From positions 1 through 64,000 of the forward strand of contig DATMBG010000050.1 in NCBI GenBank assembly GCA_035559535.1: DNA of 64,000 nt. Direction: 5' to 3'. Shown here one piece after another: positions 26,848-36,300 of the stretch (position 1 is the stretch's first letter; every line of letters starts with the position of its first letter). The stretch comes from Candidatus Limnocylindrales bacterium. Lineage in GTDB: Bacteria; Moduliflexota; Moduliflexia; Moduliflexales; JAUQPW01. The notes under the pieces were generated by a model. It did no database searches and was not told where the DNA came from. It saw nothing but the letters and a program-made list of their open reading frames with translations. A program made the translations under genes and the position numbers.

Positions 26848-27969
26848 ATGAACGTACCTGTTCAGTCTAAGGTCCTGCAAACCAAAGGATTCAGAGTGGG
26901 TAGGTACTCCTTGTTTTCTATTCTTTTACTGTATCTCCTTCAAACTTCCCTGACGGTTTATCTTCTGGTGGATCGGACCCGAGAAGTTGAAAAGTTAAAA
27001 GAAAAGATAAATAACCAGCAATTAAAGCTGCAGGCCCAAGATCGCTATATAAAACATCTAGAAAAAGTGGACGTCATCCAGTCCATGTTGAAATCTAAGG
27101 ATTCTCAGCTCAGTGCGCTTCAACAACAATATTCCGAACAGCGTTCAGCTCTTATGGCTCAGGCAGAGGCTTTAAAAGCCAAAGAAGCCGAAAACCGATT
27201 GGGTAGTTTATTAGCTGAAAAGGATCAAAAACTGGAGGAGCTCCAAAATAAATATCGTGACCAGATAGTGGAAACTCGAATTTTAAGTGAAAAATTCGCC
27301 CTGGAACGAGAACTTCAAGATATGCTGGCTGAAAAGGAGCAGCAGCTTAATGAGTTACGAGAAAAATATTACCTGCAGCAGGTTTCTCTGCTGGCCCAGG
27401 AAACGGCCATCAATAATTTTAAAGAAAAAGAACGGGTTGCCCAAATCCTGGAAAAGTTTAAAACCGGGTTGAGCAAATCCGAAGAGGAATCTTTACGAGA
27501 TATTATCCTCAGTGAAAGTAAGCGATATGGGCTGGACCCCAATCTTATCCTGGCCTTAATTCAAACCGAAAGTACCTTCAATAATTGGGCTAAATCTAAA
27601 CAGGGAGCCATGGGGCTGATGCAAATCCACCCCCCTACAGGTAAATCCATCGCAGAAGATGCAAACGTAGAATGGAAGGGAAAGGATGGACTCTATGAAC
27701 CGGATAAGAATATTCGAATAGGCCTTCATTACTTAGCTCAATTAATTCTTCACTTCCAGGATATTAAACTGGCTCTGGCCGCCTATAATATGGGTCCCAC
27801 CGCCGTGAAACGCCTGTTGGAGAAAGGCGAAGAAGTCCCACAAGAATACGTCGATAAGGTCATTGAAAATTATAAAATCCTTAGCCAGACTCCGGCGTCT
27901 TCTCCAGAACCCAACGGAAATGGAAAAAATGACCGATGGAAGATCGTCAAGGAAGAGAAAGAAAAATAA
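26848..27969 (+). CDS. Membrane-anchored lytic transglycosylase (SLT domain)
   Basis: The 373-residue protein has one N-terminal membrane segment (about 20-40), a long coiled coil (about 45-200), and a C-terminal SLT domain (about 220-345) with catalytic Glu in LIQTESTFN, the KQGAMGLMQIHP block and AAYNMGPTAV. It would cleave peptidoglycan glycan strands in the periplasm. ATG 26848 is preferred because AGGAGG (26837-26842) lies 5 nt before it; the GTG at 26842 overlaps that site. Confidence 0.9.
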   Translation: MNVPVQSKVLQTKGFRVGRYSLFSILLLYLLQTSLTVYLLVDRTREVEKLKEKINNQQLKLQAQDRYIKHLEKVDVIQSMLKSKDSQLSALQQQYSEQRSALMAQAEALKAKEAENRLGSLLAEKDQKLEELQNKYRDQIVETRILSEKFALERELQDMLAEKEQQLNELREKYYLQQVSLLAQETAINNFKEKERVAQILEKFKTGLSKSEEESLRDIILSESKRYGLDPNLILALIQTESTFNNWAKSKQGAMGLMQIHPPTGKSIAEDANVEWKGKDGLYEPDKNIRIGLHYLAQLILHFQDIKLALAAYNMGPTAVKRLLEKGEEVPQEYVDKVIENYKILSQTPASSPEPNGNGKNDRWKIVKEEKEK

Positions 27970-28047
27970 TTCTTGACATATTTAACCAAACGTATTACTA
28001 CTTTTTCCATACGGCAATGGGTAAGTTGCCTACATTTACATAAAAAA

Positions 28048-28192
28048 TTTAAAAAAGGGAAGATGGTGAGAATCCATCACGGGCACGCCACTGTATTCGG
28101 GGACGAAAGCCAGATAGATAACCACTGGGAAAACTTTCCTGGGAAGGTTTGGCAAGTAGGATGAACCGTAAGTCAGGATACCTTTTAAAGTA
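28048..28192 (+). ncRNA. Cobalamin (adenosylcobalamin) riboswitch aptamer
   Basis: The conserved parts appear in order: AAAAAGGGAA, GGTGAGAATCC, GCCACTGT, GACGAAAGCCAGA, and the B12 box AAGTCAGGATACC (28170-28182). The ends (AAAAAAGG and CCTTTT) can pair as the closing stem. It lies directly upstream of the corrin operon and would switch expression off when cobalamin is bound. Confidence 0.93.
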
Positions 28193-28193
28193 A

Positions 28194-28276
28194 TTTCACG
28201 TTATAACCTTCGGTGAGAGAGGGAGTGAAAGGTTTATCTGGAATCCCTAATCCTTACAAAGGTTAGGGATTTTTTC
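28194..28276 (+). terminator. Riboswitch expression platform with intrinsic terminator
   Basis: A TTTCAC/GTGAAA hairpin (28194-28230) precedes AATCCCTAATCC, loop, GGTTAGGGATT and a T-run (28242-28276). The arrangement suggests premature termination controlled by the aptamer, 44 nt before cobQ. Confidence 0.85.
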
Positions 28277-28319
28277 TTTTGATCCCTTCCCTATCCTTTT
28301 CCCATCACCTTTTTAGGGT

Positions 28320-29846
28320 ATGAGTGCACGCGCCAAGGTTTTAATGCTCCAGGGAACCGGATCCCATGTAGGGAAAAGTATCCTGGTAACGGCCCTCTGC
28401 AGAATCTTTAAGCAAGAAGGGTATAGGGTTGCTCCTTTCAAAGCCCAGAATATGGCCTTGAATTCCTTTGTTACAAAGGACGGGGGGGAGATGGGGCGAG
28501 CCCAGGTTGTCCAGGCCCAGGCCTGTGGTATCGAACCTGAGGTCGATATGAATCCAATTCTCCTAAAACCAACTACCGATTATGGCTCTCAGGTCATTGT
28601 CCTGGGAAAACCTGTGGGCACCCTGCCTGTGGAAGGATATTGGCGATATAAGGAAACGCTTCGAGAAGTGGTCCGGTCTTCTCTGGAACGGCTTAGATCT
28701 CAGTATGATCTCATCCTGATAGAAGGAGCTGGAAGCCCCGCCGAAATCAATTTGAGAAGCCACGACATTGTAAATATGTCAGTCGCCCATCTGGCAGATG
28801 CTCCTGTCCTGTTGGTCGGGGATATCGACCGGGGAGGCGTTTTTGCCTGGCTGGTAGGTACCCTGGAATTGCTTGCCCCTGAAGATCGGGAGCGTATCCG
28901 TGGGTTTATCATCAACAAATTTAGAGGCCGCAAGGAAATCTTAAAACCGGGTCTGGATTTTCTGGAATCGAAAACAGGAAGACCTGTCCTCGGAGTCGTC
29001 CCTTTTTTCAAAGATTTTAAAATCCCCGATGAGGATTCCGTCTCCCTTTACGAAACTAAGCCCCAAACTCAAAAGAACCCGGACTTGCAGATAGAAGTTG
29101 TTCAATTTCCCAGAATTTCTAACTTTACCGATTTTGATCCCTTGAAAAGCGAACCCGATGTTCAGTTACGCTATATCCAACGTGGATCTGAAAGTCTCAA
29201 GCCTGATCTGTTAATTCTTCCCGGTACGAAAAATACCATCGCCGATTTACTTTATTTAAAATCCCACGGTTTTGTAGAGGCCCTTCAGGCCTGCCTCCGG
29301 CGAGGGGGGATGATCCTGGGGATCTGCGGAGGTTATCAAATGTTGGGAAAAAGGATCTATGATCCTGAACATGTGGAAGGATCTGAAACCCAGGCCGATG
29401 GACTCGGATTTTTAAATACGGTTACGACCCTTCTTTCTCCGAAAATTACCCGACAAGTTAATGCCGTCCATCGGAAGACCGGGATTCAAATATCGGGTTA
29501 TGAAATTCACATGGGAAGAACAGAGGTCTTAGAACCCTATGAGCCGGTCTTTGAGGTATACGAACCCACGGAACCCTCAGCCCCTTTGTCATCCCATCCC
29601 AGACAGACCTGGGGAGATGGTCTACAGAATTCAGAACAAACCGTCTGGGGAACTTATATCCATGGCCTGTTCGATAATGATCTTTTCCGAAGAACCTTCC
29701 TGGATCAATTAAGGGAAAAAAAAGGGTTAAAACCCTTGAAAGAGGTACAATATGTTTTTGACCTGGATCAGGAACTGGATAGGCTGGCAGAACTGGTGAA
29801 AAAAAATTTGGATATGACCCAAATTTATCGACTCCTAAAACTTTAA
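28320..29846 (+). CDS. cobQ: Cobyric acid synthase
   Basis: CobQ/CbiP amidates four carboxyls of adenosylcobyrinate a,c-diamide using glutamine and ATP. The 508-residue protein has MLQGTGSHVGKSILVTAL (P-loop-like), APFKAQNMALNSFVT, EGAGSPAEINL, a linker, and a class I glutamine amidotransferase part with LPGTKNTIADL, ICGGYQMLG (Cys nucleophile) and a GTYIHGLFDN His. A short EPYEP/VYEPTEP repeat near 405-420 lies in a variable loop. Confidence 0.96.
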   Translation: MSARAKVLMLQGTGSHVGKSILVTALCRIFKQEGYRVAPFKAQNMALNSFVTKDGGEMGRAQVVQAQACGIEPEVDMNPILLKPTTDYGSQVIVLGKPVGTLPVEGYWRYKETLREVVRSSLERLRSQYDLILIEGAGSPAEINLRSHDIVNMSVAHLADAPVLLVGDIDRGGVFAWLVGTLELLAPEDRERIRGFIINKFRGRKEILKPGLDFLESKTGRPVLGVVPFFKDFKIPDEDSVSLYETKPQTQKNPDLQIEVVQFPRISNFTDFDPLKSEPDVQLRYIQRGSESLKPDLLILPGTKNTIADLLYLKSHGFVEALQACLRRGGMILGICGGYQMLGKRIYDPEHVEGSETQADGLGFLNTVTTLLSPKITRQVNAVHRKTGIQISGYEIHMGRTEVLEPYEPVFEVYEPTEPSAPLSSHPRQTWGDGLQNSEQTVWGTYIHGLFDNDLFRRTFLDQLREKKGLKPLKEVQYVFDLDQELDRLAELVKKNLDMTQIYRLLKL

Positions 29847-29856
29847 AGTATGATAT

Positions 29857-29981
29857 GAGGACATAAGGACGCGGGGTTTTGGGACACGGCGACAGACGGA
29901 CGCGGTGACGCGGGGATTTGAAATGCGGAAACAGACCCAGAGATTCTGTCGCCGCGTCCCCATGTCCTGTATCTCTGTATT
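29857..29981. repeat. GGACGCGG-type repeat hairpin between cobQ and cobB
   Basis: Imperfect repeats of GGACATAAGGACGCGG, GGGACACGGCGACAG and ACGGACGCGGTGACGCGG are followed by a complementary arm CTGTCGCCGCGTCCCCATGTCC. The element ends just before the GTG start of cobB (29985). Confidence 0.8.
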
Positions 29982-29984
29982 CCG

Positions 29985-31379
29985 GTGGATTATCCTCGAC
30001 TTCTCATTGCCGGAACCCATAGTGGAGTTGGCAAAACCACGATCACTGCAGGACTTATGGCTGCTTTGAAACATAAGGGCTATAAAGTCCAGGGGTTCAA
30101 AGCGGGTCCGGATTATATCGATCCGAGCCATCATACCTATGTGACAGGTATACCATCCCGTAACCTGGATACCTGGTTGATGTCTAAGGACGTCATCTTA
30201 GAGCTCTTTGAACGAAGTGCAGCCCGGGCCGATGTTTCGATTATCGAAGGGGTTATGGGTTTATATGATGGATTGGGCGGGGATAGTGAACAGGGAAGTA
30301 GTGCTCATCTGGCTAAGATTTTAAATGCTCCGGTCCTTTTGGTGATTGACGCCAAGGCCCTGGCCAGATCCGCCGCCGCTCTGGTCATGGGCTTTCAGAA
30401 ATTTGATCCTGATATAAAACTCTGTGGCGTTATTGCAAATAATATCGCCGGCCCGGGTCATTTCGAATATGTTCGGACCGCTATAGAGACTTATACTTCT
30501 GTTCCCGTGGTGGGATATGTTCCTCGAGATCCGGCCATATCCATTCAAGAGCGTCATTTGGGTTTAGTCCCCTATGCAGAGGGCAGAGTCGAAACGGAGC
30601 GGTATGATAAATTACGGGATTATGTGCTTGCCCATGTAGACTGTGAGCAAATTTTGCGTTGGATGGAAGGATATCCTCTTCCCTCGTTTCAAAGGACGAT
30701 CTTTACGACAGAAAGGGACAGACAGCAGCCCGTAACCCATAAAACTGGGCTGACAATTGGGATAGCCATGGATGAGGCGTTTAATTTTTATTATGCCGAT
30801 AATCTGGATATCCTGGAATATCTGGGTGCGAGGCTGGTTAGATTCTCTCCTATCCATGACGCCCATCTGCCGAAGGAGGTAGATGTGCTGTATTTTGGGG
30901 GTGGGTTTCCTGAGGTTTTTGCCGAAGCATTGGCCGCCAATAAAACCTTAATCCAGGAGATTCGAGACTTTGTCAATGGCATGAACCCGGTTTATGCTGA
31001 ATGTGGGGGGTTAATGTATTTGGGTGAGAGTATTCAGACCTTTGATGGGGCTGTTTTCGATATGGTTGGGGTTCTGCCCATCCGAACCACCATGATGAAT
31101 AAACGAATGGCCCTGGGCTATACCCGGGCAAAAGTTCTTCGGGATACTTTTCTCTGTCCGAAAGGAGGTGAAATCATCGGCCATGAATTTCACTGGTCCA
31201 CCTTATCTGAAAGTAGAGAAGTAACCTATGCCTATGAAACCTTCAAAAGAATAGGGGGACCTAAAAAGTATGATGGAATTCTGTTCAAAAAGGTTCTGGC
31301 TTCTTACCTTCATGTTCACTTTGCTTCAAATATCGAGATAGCCAGGAGGTTTATCCGGGGGGTGGTAAGTAGGTCTTAA
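29985..31379 (+). CDS. cobB: Cobyrinate a,c-diamide synthase
   Basis: CobB/CbiA amidates the a and c carboxyls of cobyrinate or hydrogenobyrinate. The 464-residue protein has IAGTHSGVGKTTITAGLM, FKAGPDYIDPSHH, EGVMGLYDG, the amidotransferase nucleophile in YAECGGLMYLG and C-terminal GHEFHWS. The start is GTG 29985, immediately after the repeat hairpin; upstream frame is repeat sequence. Confidence 0.96.
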   Translation: MDYPRLLIAGTHSGVGKTTITAGLMAALKHKGYKVQGFKAGPDYIDPSHHTYVTGIPSRNLDTWLMSKDVILELFERSAARADVSIIEGVMGLYDGLGGDSEQGSSAHLAKILNAPVLLVIDAKALARSAAALVMGFQKFDPDIKLCGVIANNIAGPGHFEYVRTAIETYTSVPVVGYVPRDPAISIQERHLGLVPYAEGRVETERYDKLRDYVLAHVDCEQILRWMEGYPLPSFQRTIFTTERDRQQPVTHKTGLTIGIAMDEAFNFYYADNLDILEYLGARLVRFSPIHDAHLPKEVDVLYFGGGFPEVFAEALAANKTLIQEIRDFVNGMNPVYAECGGLMYLGESIQTFDGAVFDMVGVLPIRTTMMNKRMALGYTRAKVLRDTFLCPKGGEIIGHEFHWSTLSESREVTYAYETFKRIGGPKKYDGILFKKVLASYLHVHFASNIEIARRFIRGVVSRS

Positions 31380-31422
31380 GGGCTTACTGCCTGCTCCTTC
31401 ATTCTTTCAAAGGAGGCTCTCT

Positions 31423-32652
31423 ATGTACAAAAGATTACTAAGTTTTCTGGTTATCGGTTCGTTGTTCACCGGTTTTTCTTATCAGATCGTTTACGGGGGA
31501 GGGGAGGGGTGTGCTTTTCGGCAAGCAACCGCGCTCCAGGCTTCGGTAGATGTGGTCAAAACCCGGGTTTATATTACCAATCGGGCTTCAAACGATATAG
31601 CGGTTATCGATACGCGCACAGATAGGGTTATCGCCCGGATTCCCGTTGGGACCACCCCCCATCAGGTTGCATTCTCCCTGGATGGTAAAAAGGGTTATGC
31701 GACCAATACCGGAGATAATACCTTGACCGTCTTCGATCCGGTTAATTACCACGTCCTCTCGACCCTGGCCCTGGGAGAGGGTCCTGAACACATGGAGGTT
31801 TCACCAGATAACCGGTATCTATTTGTGGGGAATTTTGATGGAGGAACCGTTTCCGTTGTAGATATTGCCACCGATAAAGAAATAGTTCGTCTGGCAGGTT
31901 TCTTAAAACCTCACAATATTAGCTTTACTCCGGATGGTCAAAAGACCTTCGTGGCCAATTTAGGGGCTCACACCATCAGTGTTATTGATAATAAAGAAAT
32001 GAAAGTTGTGGCCCAACCTTCCGTAGGGAGTCCCACTCTCCTGGCTGCTTTATCCTCCCCTTCAACCCTGTCCCCGACAGGTATGCCGGAAATAAAAGGA
32101 CCGGTTAACGTAACACTGACTCCAGACGGTAAATATGGTTATGTAGCCCATGGAGATACAGGTGAAGTAGCCATTCTGGATACCCACACCCAAAAACCGA
32201 TTAAATATGTGAAGGTAGGGAAGGAGCCTTGGAGGGCTTATGCAACAGTAGATGGAACCAAAATGCTGATACCGAATAACGGAGATGAAACGGTCTCCAT
32301 CTTGAATACGGCAACCCAGGAAGTTATAGCCACCTTACCCGGGGGTAAGGATATGACCGGGGTGAATCCGGCCTATGGTGACAGGGTTGCTTATGTTATC
32401 TCCAGGGGAGAAAACAAGCTGATTGTACTGGATCTGATTAATTTAAAGAAGATCGATGAAATTCCCGTTGGGGAGAGCCCGGAAACTGCCGTAACCACTC
32501 CAGATGGAAAACGTCTGTATGTCGCCGTTCGCGGAACGAACAGTGTCGTGGTCATCGACACCGAAACCCATAAGGTTCTTACCGAAATCAAAGAGGTGGG
32601 GAAAGAACCTTGGGGCGCCATGATGTTGGGGGGCTATAATTACTGTCATTAA
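31423..32652 (+). CDS. Exported YVTN beta-propeller protein in the cobalamin operon
   Basis: The 409-residue protein has a signal peptide (1-27) and about seven repeats of the YVTN type (RVYITNRASNDIAVIDT, YATNTGDNTLTVFD, FVGNFDGGTVSVVDI, FVANLGAHTISVID and others), which fold as a beta-propeller outside the cytoplasm. AAAGGAGG lies before the ATG. It sits between cobB and cobO on the same strand. No known cobalamin enzyme looks like this; binding of a metal, corrinoid or partner protein is possible but only inferred. Confidence 0.88.
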   Translation: MYKRLLSFLVIGSLFTGFSYQIVYGGGEGCAFRQATALQASVDVVKTRVYITNRASNDIAVIDTRTDRVIARIPVGTTPHQVAFSLDGKKGYATNTGDNTLTVFDPVNYHVLSTLALGEGPEHMEVSPDNRYLFVGNFDGGTVSVVDIATDKEIVRLAGFLKPHNISFTPDGQKTFVANLGAHTISVIDNKEMKVVAQPSVGSPTLLAALSSPSTLSPTGMPEIKGPVNVTLTPDGKYGYVAHGDTGEVAILDTHTQKPIKYVKVGKEPWRAYATVDGTKMLIPNNGDETVSILNTATQEVIATLPGGKDMTGVNPAYGDRVAYVISRGENKLIVLDLINLKKIDEIPVGESPETAVTTPDGKRLYVAVRGTNSVVVIDTETHKVLTEIKEVGKEPWGAMMLGGYNYCH

Positions 32653-32687
32653 TCTTTAATCCGTTGTTGGTTATACCTTCTGGATCC

Positions 32688-32725
32688 ACAAGTACGGGGT
32701 GCGAAGAAAGATCACCCGTACTTGT
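32688..32725 (+). other. Long stem-loop between the propeller gene and cobO
   Basis: ACAAGTACGGGGTG, 11-nt loop, CACCCGTACTTGT (13 bp with one bulge). No T-run follows, so it may act as an mRNA stability or processing hairpin rather than a terminator. Confidence 0.65.
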
Positions 32726-32736
32726 AGAAGCTATCC

Positions 32737-33285
32737 TTGAAGGAAAAAACCATAGAGGCAACAAAATTGCGTAAAGGTCTTGTTATTGTCAATACAGGCA
32801 ATGGAAAAGGAAAGACAACGGCGGCCCTTGGGGTTTTGCTTCGTGCCTGGGGAAATGGAATGCGTGTAGTGATGCTTCAATTCATCAAGCATACCACGGC
32901 CAGATGGGGTGAAATTAAAGCCGCTGAAAAGATGGGGATCGAAATGATCCCCTTGGGAAGCGGATTTACCTGGAAATCCAAAGATCTTGAAAAGGATAAA
33001 GCCCTGGCCCGCCAGGGCTGGGAGATCTGCAAGGAGAAAATCCAATCAGGTCACTATGATCTGGTTATCCTGGATGAGTTAACCTACACCCTTAAGTATG
33101 GATGGCTTCCCCTGGATGAAGTCCTCCAGGTTCTAAAAAATAGGCCGGAAGGACTTCATATTATTATTACCGGACGGGATGCTCCCCAGGAACTGATAGA
33201 CTTTGCAGACCTTGTTACCGAGATGAGGAAGGTTAAACATCCCTACGATCAAGGAATCCGGGCACAACTGGGAATAGAATATTAG
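32737..33285 (+). CDS. cobO: Cob(I)yrinic acid a,c-diamide adenosyltransferase
   Basis: CobO/BtuR attaches the adenosyl group to cobalt. The 182-residue protein has [20 protein letters not shown] (P-loop), [22 protein letters not shown] and IITGRDAP. Start options are TTG 32737, or TTG 32767 with GAGG upstream; the first conserved residues begin after the second. Confidence 0.95.
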   Translation: MKEKTIEATKLRKGLVIVNTGNGKGKTTAALGVLLRAWGNGMRVVMLQFIKHTTARWGEIKAAEKMGIEMIPLGSGFTWKSKDLEKDKALARQGWEICKEKIQSGHYDLVILDELTYTLKYGWLPLDEVLQVLKNRPEGLHIIITGRDAPQELIDFADLVTEMRKVKHPYDQGIRAQLGIEY

Positions 33286-33330
33286 TGCTGAGTGCTGAGT
33301 CTTAACTTGGCCCTCAGAACTCAAGATTTT
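33285..33330. repeat. AGTGCTGAG-type repeat between cobO and cobN
   Basis: AGTGCTGAGTGCTGAGT and, after a short spacer, CCTCAGAACTCAAG form an imperfect hairpin starting at the cobO stop. It contains a GTG (33292) that should not be taken as the cobN start. Confidence 0.75.
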
Positions 33331-33339
33331 TTAGGACCC

Positions 33340-36300
33340 ATGATTATCTACCTGACCCATGCAGATACTGATCTTCTGACGCTTAGCCATGTTGTTCGTC
33401 AATTACCCGATGGCTTCCCACGTATTCAGGCTTTAAACCCTAAAGAGCTTAAAACTACGGAGGCGGTGGATCGATATCTCTCTATCCATTTCCCTCAGGC
33501 CCAATTGGTGATCCTCCGGCTATTAGGTGGTAAGCGCAGTTTTGAGGAGGGATTCGAGAAAATCGTCCGGGTTTGTAAAGAAAACAACATTCCTTTAATT
33601 GCCTGCTCGGGGGATCAACAACTCGATCCGGAGTTGACAGCCTTCTCTACAGTTCCCAAAAATCTCGTCTATCAAACCTTTCAATACTTGCTTCAGGGAG
33701 GAGTGGATAATTTAAAAAACTGGCTTCTTTTCCTCAGTGACGAAATTCTACATACCACCTACGGGTATCAAAATCCCCAATTTGTCCCCTGGGATGGGCT
33801 TTATTATCCGCAAAAAGATGACAGGGGGGAGGGGAAAGGTAAAGGAAGGGATTCTCTTGCCCCCTTTGCTCCCTCGTTTTTCGAGGATATAGAATCTTTT
33901 CGTCTCAAATACCATCAACCGGGCCGCCCCACCGTTGGAATTTTGTTCTATCGAGTTCATTGGATGAGTCGCAATCTGGATTTTATAGATGCCCTTATTC
34001 ATCGCCTGGAACCCGAAGCTAATGTCCTTCCTGTTTTCTGTTATAGTCTTAAAGATGAAGACGCAGATGGAATTCCCAAGATCTTTCACCGGTATCTTCT
34101 AGACGAAAAAGGTCAGAGCCGGGTGGATTGTCTTATCAGTACTTTAAGTTTTTCCACCCTCAGCCATCCTTTACAGCAGACCGTAGACCAGGGGCCCTGG
34201 ACCCGGCTTAATGTTCCCATCCTTCAGGCCATTGTCTGTACAACTTCCTTTAAAGAATGGTCTGAAAGTGCCATGGGTCTCAGTCCTCTGGATGTGGCCA
34301 TGAACGTAGCCCTACCGGAATTTGATGGACGGATTATTTCGGTTCCCATTTCTTTTAAAGAAGAGACTGTTCAAGATGAGGTCTTAGGCACCCGCCTTTT
34401 GAAGTATGTTCATCGTCCGGATCGGGTTGATTATCTTGCCAGGCTTGCCTTGAATTGGGCCAGGCTGCGCCATAAACCCAATTCAGAGAAACGTGTGGCC
34501 ATCCTACTCACCAACTATCCTTCTAAAAATGCCCGTATTGGGAATGCCGTTGGACTGGATACACCGGCATCGGTTGTTAGCTTACTTCGTAAAATGAAAG
34601 AGGAAGGGTATAAAATCGGAGAGATCCCCCCCGATGGGGATACCCTCATCCATCAGATTATTGCACGGTGTAGCAACGACAGGGAGTTTCTTACAGAAGA
34701 ACAGATGAGGAATGCCGTGGGTCACCTGGAAGAAACAAAGTACCGGAAGATCTATGAAGGCCTTCCGGTTAAAGTTCAAGAGGAGCTTCGCAGAAACTGG
34801 GGAGAGCCTCCCGGGGAAGTATTTTACTATAACCACAATCTGGTTATTCCGGGGATTCAATTGGAAAATATTTTTATAGGTCTTCAACCTCCCCGGGGAT
34901 ATGGAGATAATCCCCTGGCGATCTATCACAGTCCGGATCTGGTTCCTACCCATCACTATCTGGCTTATTATCGATGGCTTCGGGATGTTTTTCAGGCCGA
35001 TGCCATCCTTCATGTGGGTAAACATGGAACTTTAGAATGGTTACCGGGAAAGGGAATCGGACTATCGGAATCTTGTTATCCAGAGGTGGTGCTTTCAGAT
35101 CTCCCGAATTTTTATCCCTATATTATCAATAATCCTGGGGAAGGAACCCAGGCTAAACGACGTAGCCATGCTACGATTATCGATCATCTCATCCCTGCCA
35201 TGACCCATGCCGATGCGTATGGGGATATAGCCCGGCTGGAGCAACTCCTGGACGAGTACTATCGAACCCAGGCTTTAGATCCCAAAAAACTACCGATTCT
35301 CCAGCAACAGATCTGGCAGGTGGTTCTGGATGCAAAGCTACATCGGGATCTAAATACCGAAGAGCGACCTGAGGATTTTGATCAATTCTTAAAAGATGTA
35401 GACGGATATATTTGTGAATTGAAAGACGCGCAAATCCGAAGTGGTCTCCATATTTTAGGGCAGCTTCCCCAGGGAGAGGAACTTATAGGGCTTTTACTTG
35501 CCATGACCCGTCTGGATAATGCCAACATTCCAAGCCTCCGACGGGTTATCGCTGAAGCCTTATTACCCATTGCTGCAGATGATTCAGGGGGAACAGCGGT
35601 TGGTGGTCGGCGACCAATGGACTATGCAGGGCTTCTGGAGCATCGTGGAGAGCCTTTTACCCTACCGATACCGGAGAAGCTGGTTACTCTTAATCCTTTG
35701 GCGCCAATTCGAACCTGTGGAGACATTCTGGAGCGCCTGGATGCGGTAGCTTCCCTTCTTCTTCAACAACTTCAAGCCCGGCACTTCAGTCCTGAGGCGG
35801 TGGAGGAAGTAGTCAAAGAATTTTTTGGAAGGTCAGAGTCGAAGATTTGTCAGGTTTTGAATTATGTCACCGGATTTATTTATCCCAATCTGGAACGGGT
35901 CACCGATGAAATTACCCATATTCTTCGAGGGCTTCGAGGAGAGTACGTTCCAGCAGGTCCCAGTGGTTCCCCAACCCGCGGTATGGCCAGCGTCCTACCG
36001 ACGGGACGAAATTTTTATTCCCTTGATCCCAGGACTATTCCTTCTCCGGCGGCCTGGGAAGTAGGAAAGCAGGTTGCCGAAGCCCTCCTGGCCAAATATC
36101 TGGCCGAAGAGGGAAAATATCCCGAGACGGTTGGATTGGTTGTTTGGGGTACTTCGGCGATGCGAACCCATGGAGATGACATCGCAGAAATCCTCTACTT
36201 ACTTGGGGTTCGCCCGGTCTGGCAACCTGAAAGTCGAAGGGTAAGCCGCCTGGAAGTTATCCCCCTAGAGGAACTCAAGCGTCCCAGAATCGATGTAACC

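Noticed and set aside
27973-28164. A 63-codon frame downstream of the lytic transglycosylase
   Set aside because: It overlaps the cobalamin riboswitch, whose conserved motifs explain the sequence.
33292-33339. GTG start for cobN at 33292
   Set aside because: It falls in the AGTGCTGAG repeat. ATG 33340 begins the conserved sequence and has a TAGGA just before it.
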